In this document: positions 55,490 through 64,000 of the stretch, in pieces
Position numbering within the stretch: position 1 is the first letter of the stretch
Layout: every line of letters begins with the position of its first letter
Assembly: GCF_000699445.3 (NCBI RefSeq)
Contig: NC_067198.1
Coordinates: 8,368,801-8,432,800, forward strand
Length of the DNA: 64,000 nt
Reading direction: 5' to 3'
Source of the DNA: Schistosoma haematobium
Taxonomy: Eukaryota; Platyhelminthes; Trematoda; Strigeidida; Schistosomatidae
Program-made: the position numbers and the translations under genes
The notes under the pieces: model-generated
Database searches by the model: none
What the model was told of the DNA's origin: nothing
Seen by the model: only the letters and a program-made list of their open reading frames with translations

Positions 55490-57295
55490 CAAGTTGTGCC
55501 TTATGTGCAATAATCGTTTAAATGTTCTGGAAATCTTACTCTTCTTCCAGAACGCGTTGTTTTAGGTTTATTTTCTGATACTGCCGAAGTATCATCGTGG
55601 GCGTTGCCTGTCGGTTGAGGTATTATAAGTGTACGAGTCGTGTCGTTTGATAGTACCGAAGGAAAATCGACGTGTATAGGATTTCCTGCTAAATACGCTG
55701 CTTTTAAGCAATCGATGCTGATGCTATCGTTTGTTCCGTTCTTGTTGACTATATAGTACTTAGATTCACGTTGAAGAACTTTGAAAGGTCCTTTCTATGC
55801 GGATTCGAAAGGTCGTCGACGCGAGCCTTGACGTACGAAGACGTGTGTACTATATCGTAAGTCAGGTTGAACGGAAACATCAGTTGATTGAGTTCGAGTG
55901 GAAGCAGGTTTAACTGAACGCATTGCGTTTGTAAGCTTGTTCGTGTAGGAGGTTAGATCCATGTTCACTGAAGAGGATGAAGGATCCACGAATTCTCCTG
56001 GAAGTCGAAGTGTCGTTCCATAAACCGGTTGAGCTGCAGTGTATTCAATATCAGCTTTCATTGCATTGCGAATGCCTAGTAAGACGAGTGGAAAAGCATC
56101 GGTCCACTGTGAAACGTTTGCAGCTGATAGTGAAGCTTTTAGTCGTCGGTGAAAGCGTTCTACTAACCCGTTTGCTTGTGGGTGGCAGGCAGTCGTTCGG
56201 AATCGAGTGATTCCTAAAAGTGTGGTCAGACGACGGAAAAGTTCAGATTCAAACTGACGTCCGCAGTCTGTAGTGATGGTTGAAGGGCAGCCGAAGTTTG
56301 CCACCCATCGTTCGACGAAGGCGTGGGTCACTGTTTCAGAAGTGGTGTTCTTGATAGGTACTGCTTCTGGCCATCGAGTGAAACGGTCTACGCATGTTAA
56401 GAGATAAGAGTATCCATTTGAATCTGGTAAAGGTCCTACCAAATCCAGATGAAGATGGTCGAAACGAGCATCGAGAGTATTAAATGAGCCTAAAGGACAC
56501 TTATTGTGTCTAATCACCTTAGGTTTCTGGCAGCTTACACAGGAGCATGCCCACTCCCTCACGTCTTTATTCATGCCAGGCCAGCAAAACCGTTCTGCTA
56601 TAAGTTTGATGGTTGCACGAACACATGGATGTGAAAGTTTGTGCAACGTATTGAAGACGTTGCGTCGATAATATTTCGGCACGATTGAACGATTCCTACC
56701 TGTAGATGTGTCACAAAGTAAGGTTTCCTTACCTGTTCCCAACTGTTCGATGCGTAGTTTGAGGGTTGTAGACGATAACTTGTGCTGAAGATCAGTGTCT
56801 TCTTTTTGAAGCTGGGCAAGTTTCAGAAGGTCGATTCCTTGGAAACTGTTCAAGGAAGTTATTCGAGACAAGGTGTCCGCGACTACATTGTTTACTACAG
56901 AAGTGTGTTGGATGTCTGAAGTAAACTGCGAAATGTAGTCCAGTTGTTGAGACTCACGAGGTGAGTACTTGTCAGAGTAAGAGCTTAACGAAAAGGTAAG
57001 CGGTTTACGGTAATTGAAAAGGGTAAATTCACGGCCTTCGATGTAGTGTTGAAAATGCCATACAGCACAATACATAGCTAGGAGTCCCCTACCGAATATG
57101 CTGTACCTCGATTCGGTGTCTAGCAACCGTCTAGAGAAAAATGCCAATGGCTGCCAGTTTTTGTCAACCCATTGTTGTAAGACTCCTCCGATTGCTGAGT
57201 CGGATGCGTCTACTGCGATACCAATGGGTGCTTCGGTGTCCTGATGAGCAAGCATTGTTGCTTTAGCGATAAGTTCGGTCATAATATTTCACACC
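55490..57295 (-). mobile_element. Gypsy LTR retrotransposon, RNase H-integrase part
   Basis: 5'-truncated: gag, protease and most of RT are missing. RNase H and integrase are in one open frame (57282-55795), and after one stop at 55797-55795 the frame continues as KGPFKVLQRESKYYIVNKNG to about 55495. Integrase motifs, GPLPDSNGYSYLLTCVDRFT and HPQANGLVERFHR, fit the CsRn1/Boudicca-like group. No LTR pair was found. Confidence 0.8.
55795..57282 (-). CDS. Gypsy pol fragment: RNase H and integrase, 495 codons
   Basis: Residues 20-115 are RNase H (AVDASDSAIGGVLQQW, PLAFFSRRLLDTESRYSIF, ADTLSRI near 138). Residues about 205-250 form the integrase zinc-binding domain (H-x3-H as LHKLSHPCVR, and C-x2-C as CSCVSCQKPK). 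The catalytic core follows with LDLVGPLPD, TTDCGRQFESELF and HPQANGLVERFHRRLKASL; the three acidic residues D, D, E appear to be present. A stop precedes the last part of pol. It is a relic, though a well kept one. Confidence 0.8.
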   Translation of the reverse strand: MTELIAKATMLAHQDTEAPIGIAVDASDSAIGGVLQQWVDKNWQPLAFFSRRLLDTESRYSIFGRGLLAMYCAVWHFQHYIEGREFTLFNYRKPLTFSLSSYSDKYSPRESQQLDYISQFTSDIQHTSVVNNVVADTLSRITSLNSFQGIDLLKLAQLQKEDTDLQHKLSSTTLKLRIEQLGTGKETLLCDTSTGRNRSIVPKYYRRNVFNTLHKLSHPCVRATIKLIAERFCWPGMNKDVREWACSCVSCQKPKVIRHNKCPLGSFNTLDARFDHLHLDLVGPLPDSNGYSYLLTCVDRFTRWPEAVPIKNTTSETVTHAFVERWVANFGCPSTITTDCGRQFESELFRRLTTLLGITRFRTTACHPQANGLVERFHRRLKASLSAANVSQWTDAFPLVLLGIRNAMKADIEYTAAQPVYGTTLRLPGEFVDPSSSSVNMDLTSYTNKLTNAMRSVKPASTRTQSTDVSVQPDLRYSTHVFVRQGSRRRPFESA

Positions 57296-57334
57296 ACCGT
57301 GCAGTAAGGAGTATATCTTGTGTTCTGCGTTCCT

Positions 57335-57730
57335 TCATCTGCGTTTTGCAAGGAGACGACGCAAAGTTTTGGCTTTAGATGCAGCAGCGAGCGTAGTAAG
57401 TTTTTCTGCCTGTTTATGTTTGTTGTGTTGACTTTGCACTCTTTCAGGTACAGAGTATATCTGGTTCAGGGCACTGAAGTCCTTTGATGTATAGTACGTC
57501 CCTTTTGGTTTTCGCAGCTTAAACTTAGTCTTTTGGTTGACATAGGGATTAATTGTTTTAAAAGCAATTTTAGGGGAAATGGTAGTGTCCAGTGTGGGTT
57601 TGGTGGTAGTATTGAATATTTCTAATGTTTCTAAGAGGTTATCACTGGCAAAGGAACTGCTCCAGTCAGAATGATTTTCTAGAAATCGAGTTTTCTCAGT
57701 CAGAGTGTTGAATGCAAATCTTTTCATCAA
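57335..57730 (-). CDS. Unrecognised basic 131-codon ORF
   Basis: Starts MMKRFAFNTLTEKTRFLENH directly beside an ATT-repeat tail and ends TLRRLLAKRR and TGA. It is rich in Thr, Lys and Arg (KFKLRKPKGTYYTSKDF) with no known motif. It lies between the gypsy 5' break and the repeat tail at 57740. It could be a host exon or part of a retroelement; the lack of clear splice sites and of a family makes either uncertain. Confidence 0.3.
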   Translation of the reverse strand: MMKRFAFNTLTEKTRFLENHSDWSSSFASDNLLETLEIFNTTTKPTLDTTISPKIAFKTINPYVNQKTKFKLRKPKGTYYTSKDFSALNQIYSVPERVQSQHNKHKQAEKLTTLAAASKAKTLRRLLAKRR

Positions 57731-58474
57731 TTATAATAATAATAATAATTTATTCTCAAATAACAGTTTGTTACATGAGGCATGCCAGTTTACAGGCAAG
57801 ATCAAATTGATACAAATGATACAATATACACTGTATTAAATTACATAACTGGGTTGATAATTTATAAGATATGAATGTAGATGGTTTTAGTCAGTACTAC
57901 AGTTGGCGCGCTTCACGAAAGTTGCGTTGCGAATGTGCAACTGATGGTCAAGGATAGGTCCATTGAAGGTGGGAGCTTCTAAATGTCACAACCTTATATC
58001 CCTTTGGAATATCTAAGGCTTTGAGGATGGTGCAGGATGAAATCTTTCGTTCCATATCACAAGGGGGCTGGAAGAGGGAGCAAGTAAAAGAAAGGACGAG
58101 AAGCAGAGTAGCCAATATTCATGAAGGAATGTTTAAGGTATGATTACTCAGTCTAATTTTCTTTTATTAAGGTATTTGTTAAGAAAGAGCATTTTAATAG
58201 GTTAAAGAAAATAAGTGTTAGCAAGGTGTGAGTGGACTTACAACTAACGAATGGAGGCGATTCGGAAAGGAGCTGAGAGTATGGGATTATGTGTGATTAT
58301 AAAATAAAATATAGTGCTAGAAACAGTATTGTGATATAAAATTAGCTGTCTTCCTTTTATTGTCGAAGCTATTAGAGCCCCTTTCGTTTTTTTGTATTAT
58401 TATTTTTTTCAGGTATTATAGGGTCTTGAGTAGGCTTCGTATATTAGAGAATTGTCTAGTTTGCTTGTAATAGG
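57727..58474. other. Repeat-tailed element end and flank of the BEL insertion
   Basis: An ATT/AAT run at 57727-57760 begins a minus-strand 3' end (TTTATTCTCAAATAACAG, GGCATGCCAGTTTACAGGC). The rest up to 58474 has no recognisable coding sequence. Confidence 0.4.
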
Positions 58475-59143
58475 TGTAGGATCCAAACTACGGTTTGGAT
58501 GTTGAAGAATAGCCTCCCGTGACTTTAGACACGCGCCCTTTCCCGTCGAAATCAGAACAAGTAATCGGGTAACTAGCGGTTCTATAATTCATAATAAATT
58601 TAATGTAAATCATTACCTAAACAAATATTATCACCCGGCTATTCAATCAATGATTGTTCAATCAATTAAATCTAAATTACAATAAATCAAGAAGTCGATA
58701 GAAGATGCAAGAAAATTACCAATCACCACAAATAAATGTTATTCTATCCTGTCTGGATAGATCACGTACAGATTCGTTCAAAAGGTAATAATTGGTCGCT
58801 CTATAACACAGTGTTTTCAATTCTGGAAGAGTGCTTCAATTCACAACCAAAATGCACAATTCCAGTCAACACAGGTCAAGCAATCAAAAGCAGGGATAAA
58901 CCAAAATGGCTGCCGCCCAGACTTAGTATAAAGTAAAACAACATAAGTGCAGTTCGGGAAGAAACATGGGGAATTGGTGAAGGTGTAGTAAAAACGAAAC
59001 TATAATAAAATACAAATATTAACAATTCAAATGTAGTCAAAAAGTTAACAATGTACAACTAAAAGAATCAATAGGGACAAAGTGTAAGTATATACATGGA
59101 GGGATTTTCACAAACACACAAAGCACTCAAAATGGATCTTACA
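58475..59143 (-). repeat. BEL 3' LTR (669 bp)
   Basis: Same sequence as 62630-63298 apart from one base. On the plus strand it starts TGTAGGATCC and ends GGATCTTACA. A perfect inverted motif, CCAAACTACGGTTTGG, lies near its plus-strand start. Confidence 0.93.
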
Positions 59144-59271
59144 CCGGCCCCCAAAATCCCTCCATATCACACAAGCTACCTTGATGCCTATGGTCATGGT
59201 TCATTATGTAGCATATGACACTATAGGAACGAGTAGGACTTACAACAGTACGCCTACTTGACCTACCTACA

Positions 59272-62200
59272 TTAATAACAACAAAGACTAATCCGAAGCT
59301 TCAAGGAGACCTGTTTCACTTGTTCTCTGGTGTTCAACAATAACACTCGTGGTATAGACTTAGTCACTTTTCCCCGAACTCCACCTATGCTGTTGGATGA
59401 GGGCCTCGCTGACAATTCCCTATTTATCTTCTGCTGATCCGACTGTTGCACAAACTTCCTTAACTCAGAAACTGCCCACACGAAGCTTGACGCACTGTCA
59501 CTGTAAATCTCCGGAGGTTTCCTTCTTCTTCCAATACAACGCAATAAGACAATTATAAATGAATCAGTAATCAAACTACACATCATTTCAATATGTACTA
59601 CCCATGTTTGCAAACAAGTAAACACATATCCATACCCTTTTTCTAATGATCTTCCTATGTGTCCTTGTTCTTTAGGACAATGTCTACTTATCATTGCCGT
59701 CACTAAGGGTCGACTGGGTAAAATTACTGGATGTTTAAAAGCATTTGGGAAATCTGAGTATCTTAGTCGACCTCCAACGCAGAGTAACCCATCAAGCATT
59801 ATCGGTGATAAGCCCTTCAGATCATTGTGACTAACTACTTTACCATTGTTTTTAAATCCACTAAGTATTTCTCCATACACTTCTTTCTGAACCATCAATA
59901 AAATCTTACGCTTGGCGATGTCAATCTCTTTGATCTTTAAACATCCTAGATGAACGGATCCTTCATGACTCGGGGAACGAAGTACCATCAGGAATTCTAT
60001 GAACCTTCTAAGCCAGGCTACGGCCCTGACTAATTTCAACCACTCGGAGTAATAAGAGAGAATAGGTGACATGTTGTACTTTATACTACTCAAGTTAACC
60101 ACAACAGTTTTTCTAAACTCACTATCGTCAGAGAATATTTGTGCGGTCTTATTGAAGGCAAAGTTCACACGAAACGGCGATAATGTGGCACCAAATGCAT
60201 GAGTTGTCATTTGAAACTCAGATGGTTCCTTCGACATGTCCCCCCCCTGCCACCACAGAAATCTTGAAGATCCTCGACCAGACTTAGGGAACTTCACTTG
60301 CATGAACATTTCTTCAACATCTGCAGGGATTGCAACTGTCTCCTTGCAAAAACTTAATAATATGCACATTAACTCAGCAGTGGTATCGTGTTCTTGATAA
60401 ATCATATCATTCATGGAAACCCCTGCAAACTCGGCGGCACAATCAAGGACCACTCTAAGTTCTTCTGGTTTCTTCATGTTTAACACTGCATGGTAAGGTA
60501 AATACCCTCGAGGGCGATAATTAGGCTGCAAATATATTTCAAGGACCCTCTTCGCATAAGTCTTAGTAAATTTACTCTCAATACTGTTGATATACCTGAT
60601 GTGCAGACTGGCATCCTTCGACAACATACCCTTCAAACTTTGTAATCTACGGTTTGCTACTTCATAATTATCCACTTTCATATTTGGATTCTTTTTCCAC
60701 GGTATAGAAACTACAAAATGACCGTTGTCGAAGCGCGTGCCTCCTTCCACAATCTTTATAGCCGCCTTGTCGTCTACTGATAATGATTTATCACTTGAAT
60801 AAGCATCTGAAAACTCTACATCATAAAGCTCACGTATTTCGCTCTCTAATGTCTGTACCTTACTGGTATGGTTAACAACACTTCTCCTATATTCCGGACA
60901 TGACGCAGGTCCGAAAACCGTCCACCCCAGCAACGTTTTCACAGCGTACGGGTTCTTCCTTCCACCCAATCGTTGGTCTAACACCCAATGTGCTTCTGGT
61001 ACGTCGCAACCAATCAACAGTAAAACTTCTTCAGAGTCCAAGTTATCTATCGGTACATCCCTTAAATGTGGCCACTTAACTAGGCTGTTCACTGCCGACT
61101 TTGTTGGCTTATGACCCGGTATACCTGCCACAATCAGAGCTCCTTCAATCGTAACATGTTCAGATCGATCTAAAGAATATACCTCAAAAGGCGCACTCGT
61201 GACCTTCATTGTTCTATTACCACCCACAGTCTCAACTACCACTGATGCTTCGTCTTCGCTCAGCCCGAGAGACCTCAAACAGTTTGACTTTATCAGTGTC
61301 GCATCAGAACCGTTGTCCAACAGAGCATAACCCACAATCTCGGCTTTTCGCGATTTCAACCGTACGGGAATCATGCCTAAACACACTTGACTGATTAGTG
61401 ATTTAGTATATCCGCAACAACTCAAGATACCAGGTTTCTCACTCTCGCTGTGCAATAAAGAATGGTGCTTCTTTTCACAACCCTCAACGTTACAGCGCTT
61501 TGTCATCTTACATTCCTTAACTCTATGTCCTTGTCTAAGACAGACGAAACAGATACCCTTGCTTTTAGCGTGAGACCATCGGTCTTGAACTGTAAGCGCT
61601 AAGAACTGTGGACATTTATCAATGTCATGGTAGTAGGAACACATACTGCATTTAGTTTTCCTTATCGAACTATTCCCTTGCTCTGATTGCACGTGACAGT
61701 TCGTCTTTACGTTATGTCCTTTTCTAGAACGGTTTGCTAACCGTCCAAATCTACTACAAGCCACTCTCGCACGCGATGCGATAAACTGAGTGAGCTCGTC
61801 GAAGGTCGGTTCCCTGTTATCTTCAGTCAATTTATCCACCCAGTCCGCCCACTGGGCTTGCATAGGTTGAGGCAAGAGTCTCACTATTCTTTCCAAGGTA
61901 ACTAAGGAATTTAGATCAGAAGTATAATTCATCTGCTCCAAGACCATGGCACAGTTTTCCATTTTTATAGCCAAATTTGATAGTTGGTCCCTGTCAATAT
62001 ACTCAAAATTCACAGTACTGAATAAGTCCTCTAGTGTTTCTCGAGCAATTACGTGAGACTGTCCGAAAAAACGTTTTAAAGTCTCCCTTGCTCTTTTATA
62101 GCCAGAGGATGCCTCCATCATGACGCAACCTTCAATAGCTGTTTTAGCCTTGCCCTTACAGTAGTGTATCAAATAGAGCAAGCGCTGGCTATCATCCGTG

Positions 62201-62565
62201 ACTCTTGATGCTACATACGTCTCAAATTGCCTTATAAATTTCCAATAACCTCTTGGCTCTCCATCGAAATAACTCAGTTCAACCTTTGGTAGCTCTGGGC
62301 CAACAACATGGACTATAGGCGACATGCTCTTTCCTAGTAATTCAGGCCTTTGCTCCTCCTTTAAACTAAGATTTTTTACATCATCTGACATCGAATTAAG
62401 GCTAGAACCACTGCCATGATAATTAACCCTATTTAAGTCTGAACCATGACCCTTAAGGACGTCAAAAGGCACTTGCTTGACAATAGGGGATTCTTCGTTA
62501 ACATCGACGAACTTTGAGCCTGATCTCCTTCGACGATTAACTGGCATTATAAGGGACACGACCAA
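59272..62565 (-). CDS. BEL/Pao gag-pol ORF with in-frame deletions, 1097 codons
   Basis: Gag: residues about 90-270 (LPKVELSYFDGEPRGYWKF). Zinc knuckles: residues 306-372, with C339-x2-C342-x4-H347-x4-C352. Protease: LLDNGSDATLI, D417. RT: residues about 625-823, with RVVLDCAAEFAGVSMND, PADVEEMFMQVKFP and FQMTTHAFGATLSPF. Then the frame jumps after KTVVVNL (residue about 825) to an integrase N-terminal part, so the FYVDD active site and RNase H are gone. The integrase keeps the Leu/Gly/Arg-rich GRLRYSDF and HPVILPSRP blocks and FTCLQTWVVHIEM with YSDSASSF (D1023), but the CC half of its zinc site and the first catalytic Asp are missing. Starts at M1 or at M7 (MPVNRRRR). The ORF has no stop, so the deletions kept frame. 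It cannot copy itself; mobilisation in trans by a full-length relative is inferred. Confidence 0.9.
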   Translation of the reverse strand: MVVSLIMPVNRRRRSGSKFVDVNEESPIVKQVPFDVLKGHGSDLNRVNYHGSGSSLNSMSDDVKNLSLKEEQRPELLGKSMSPIVHVVGPELPKVELSYFDGEPRGYWKFIRQFETYVASRVTDDSQRLLYLIHYCKGKAKTAIEGCVMMEASSGYKRARETLKRFFGQSHVIARETLEDLFSTVNFEYIDRDQLSNLAIKMENCAMVLEQMNYTSDLNSLVTLERIVRLLPQPMQAQWADWVDKLTEDNREPTFDELTQFIASRARVACSRFGRLANRSRKGHNVKTNCHVQSEQGNSSIRKTKCSMCSYYHDIDKCPQFLALTVQDRWSHAKSKGICFVCLRQGHRVKECKMTKRCNVEGCEKKHHSLLHSESEKPGILSCCGYTKSLISQVCLGMIPVRLKSRKAEIVGYALLDNGSDATLIKSNCLRSLGLSEDEASVVVETVGGNRTMKVTSAPFEVYSLDRSEHVTIEGALIVAGIPGHKPTKSAVNSLVKWPHLRDVPIDNLDSEEVLLLIGCDVPEAHWVLDQRLGGRKNPYAVKTLLGWTVFGPASCPEYRRSVVNHTSKVQTLESEIRELYDVEFSDAYSSDKSLSVDDKAAIKIVEGGTRFDNGHFVVSIPWKKNPNMKVDNYEVANRRLQSLKGMLSKDASLHIRYINSIESKFTKTYAKRVLEIYLQPNYRPRGYLPYHAVLNMKKPEELRVVLDCAAEFAGVSMNDMIYQEHDTTAELMCILLSFCKETVAIPADVEEMFMQVKFPKSGRGSSRFLWWQGGDMSKEPSEFQMTTHAFGATLSPFRVNFAFNKTAQIFSDDSEFRKTVVVNLSSIKYNMSPILSYYSEWLKLVRAVAWLRRFIEFLMVLRSPSHEGSVHLGCLKIKEIDIAKRKILLMVQKEVYGEILSGFKNNGKVVSHNDLKGLSPIMLDGLLCVGGRLRYSDFPNAFKHPVILPSRPLVTAMISRHCPKEQGHIGRSLEKGYGYVFTCLQTWVVHIEMMCSLITDSFIIVLLRCIGRRRKPPEIYSDSASSFVWAVSELRKFVQQSDQQKINRELSARPSSNSIGGVRGKVTKSIPRVLLLNTREQVKQVSLKLRISLCCY

Positions 62566-62629
62566 TTATTTCCAGAAAATCCGTGAACGATTACCAAAGG
62601 ATTTCGACCAAGTAATAATTGTTTAGAAC

Positions 62630-63298
62630 TGTAGGATCCAAACTACGGTTTGGATGTTGAAGGATAGCCTCCCGTGACTTTAGACACGCGCCCTTTCCCG
62701 TCGAAATCAGAACAAGTAATCGGGTAACTAGCGGTTCTATAATTCATAATAAATTTAATGTAAATCATTACCTAAACAAATATTATCACCCGGCTATTCA
62801 ATCAATGATTGTTCAATCAATTAAATCTAAATTACAATAAATCAAGAAGTCGATAGAAGATGCAAGAAAATTACCAATCACCACAAATAAATGTTATTCT
62901 ATCCTGTCTGGATAGATCACGTACAGATTCGTTCAAAAGGTAATAATTGGTCGCTCTATAACACAGTGTTTTCAATTCTGGAAGAGTGCTTCAATTCACA
63001 ACCAAAATGCACAATTCCAGTCAACACAGGTCAAGCAATCAAAAGCAGGGATAAACCAAAATGGCTGCCGCCCAGACTTAGTATAAAGTAAAACAACATA
63101 AGTGCAGTTCGGGAAGAAACATGGGGAATTGGTGAAGGTGTAGTAAAAACGAAACTATAATAAAATACAAATATTAACAATTCAAATGTAGTCAAAAAGT
63201 TAACAATGTACAACTAAAAGAATCAATAGGGACAAAGTGTAAGTATATACATGGAGGGATTTTCACAAACACACAAAGCACTCAAAATGGATCTTACA
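62630..63298 (-). repeat. BEL 5' LTR (669 bp)
   Basis: Upstream of the ORF in transcription order. Followed (minus strand) by the leader GTTCTAAACAATTATTACTT before the ATG at 62565; no primer-binding site could be assigned to a particular tRNA. Confidence 0.93.
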
Positions 63299-63497
63299 AT
63301 AGGATTTCTGGATAGGAAGTGAAACCAATTCAACGTTCGTAACACGGTTTAAAGAGGTATTTTGCTTGATAAATCAGCATCAATACCATAAGTTCGTGGC
63401 ATCCCACTAAACCATATATTCTCGACTTCAAAGATCGAGTGATTAAGAGAAAATATCACTACAGAATTACTCAGCAGTTCAAAAGACAAATGGTCTC

Positions 63498-63900
63498 ATG
63501 ACGTTGAGAATGGATGCAATGTGTAAGATTGTTAATGATGTTGGTTTTTCCAGAATTGACACTAATATTGCAATGGACAGCCTGCCCAACATCACCGTTT
63601 TATCAGCCCGTTTGCATTATCGAATCTACGAGATTAAAATGTTATCATATATGATGTACTGCTGTAAAACGAAGGCCAAGACAGTTTTTGAGGCTTGCAT
63701 CTCTTTATCTTGGCATCTGAGTTATGACGGAGCAGAACAAGTTCTACATGATCTATTTGGAAGGGAAAATTCGATAGCTTGTGAACTAACCATGAAGTTG
63801 CTTGACGATAAACCTGTGGATTATTCATAAGATGACCTGACCAACTTCTCGTTTAAGCAACGAATTATATGCATAGAACATTGAGACAAGATGTATAAAT
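63498..63900 (+). pseudogene. Old BEL/Pao gag remnant
   Basis: The plus strand reads LPNITVLSARLHYRIYEIK, LSYMMYCCKTKAKTVFEAC, YDGAEQVLHDLFGRENSIA and LLDDKPVDYS, which lines up with BEL gag (compare LLYLIHYCKGKAKTAIEGC and RARETLKRFFGQSHVIA in the young element). A stop at 63828 and decay beyond it show a dead copy. It belongs to a different BEL lineage and lies in opposite orientation to the young insertion. Confidence 0.65.
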
Positions 63901-64000
63901 TTCTAGTGCGAACTCCACTGCTAAATTGAAAATAACTATATCATGCACACCACCGTATTTACAAAACAAGTTAGAAGGAGCTGTCGTTAAGATGATGGAT

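Larger units (their letters stand above)
58475..63298 (-). mobile_element. Young BEL/Pao LTR retrotransposon, internally deleted
   Basis: 4824 bp bounded by two 669-bp LTRs (58475-59143 and 62630-63298) and a 5-bp target duplication, ATAGG (58470-58474 and 63299-63303). I found only one base difference between the LTRs (GAAGAATAG against GAAGGATAG), so insertion is recent. The element is read on the minus strand; the 5' LTR is at 62630-63298. LTR ends are TGTAAGATCC and GGATCCTACA in that orientation. A purine-rich tract (GGGGGCCGG) lies next to the 3' LTR. The internal part has a single 1097-codon ORF missing key catalytic modules. Sinbad-like schistosome BEL elements are the nearest described type by motif. 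Confidence 0.93.

Noticed and set aside
58736..58936. Identical 66-codon frames in both BEL LTRs (also 62891-63091)
   Set aside because: They lie within the LTR non-coding sequence and their duplication follows from the LTR copy; no protein features.

Overview
This is a 64 kb piece of an AT-rich eukaryotic genome, almost certainly a schistosome or a close trematode relative. The reasons are the mixture of repeats (RTE, CR1-type and Penelope-like retroelements, gypsy and BEL/Pao LTR elements, and a tRNA-like/hammerhead SINE resembling the schistosome alpha repeat), introns as short as 30-33 nt next to introns of several kb, and long introns filled with retroelements. Nothing bacterial is present. 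Species cannot be fixed from the sequence alone.

Host genes. Two genes could be rebuilt exon by exon with every splice phase agreeing. The first is a DPH7 (WDR85, diphthine methylesterase) orthologue on the minus strand, five exons from 28621 down to 15625, 351 codons. The second is a CCDC124 (yeast Lso2-related ribosome-associated coiled-coil protein) orthologue on the minus strand, three exons from 46921 down to 43888, 217 codons, with a 33-nt first intron. A third gene on the plus strand is represented by two phase-compatible 3' exons (6529-6636 and 9367-9456) ending in a Cys-rich tail; I do not recognise it. A fourth candidate is a short gene-like segment at 30957-31179 with a possible 30-nt intron, embedded in a CR1 remnant.

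Layout. 1-1735: RTE-A remnant with an RTE-B 3' end inside it. 1.9-7.6 kb: inverted Penelope-like (PLE) termini, several decayed tRNA/hammerhead SINEs and the first exon of the unknown gene. 7.9-9.2 kb: gypsy gag-protease remnant in its intron. 9.5-12.6 kb: no gene seen. 12.6-15.1 kb: nested and opposed RTE copies. 15.6-28.6 kb: DPH7, whose 7.4 kb last intron holds a PLE split by a nearly full-length RTE-B. 26.6-38 kb: several CR1-type elements, including one with ORF1, endonuclease and RT (33.1-37.6 kb). 38.5-40.3 kb: a foldback element and a gypsy RT remnant. 43.9-46.9 kb: CCDC124 with an RTE-like remnant in intron 2. 47.7-54.5 kb: two more CR1 remnants and a SINE. 55-57.3 kb: gypsy RNase H-integrase ORF. 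58475-63298: a very young BEL/Pao element with 669-bp LTRs, a 5-bp target duplication and an intact 1097-codon ORF that nevertheless lacks the RT active site, RNase H and part of the integrase.

The two named host genes are both linked to the translation machinery: one acts in the diphthamide modification of elongation factor 2, the other binds ribosomes. They are far apart and I infer no functional coupling from position. No wholly new system stands out. The most useful observations are the hammerhead ribozyme motifs with compensatory changes in the PLE ends, the in-frame-deleted BEL element, the 0.59 kb inverted near-identical tracts around part of DPH7, and the very short introns.
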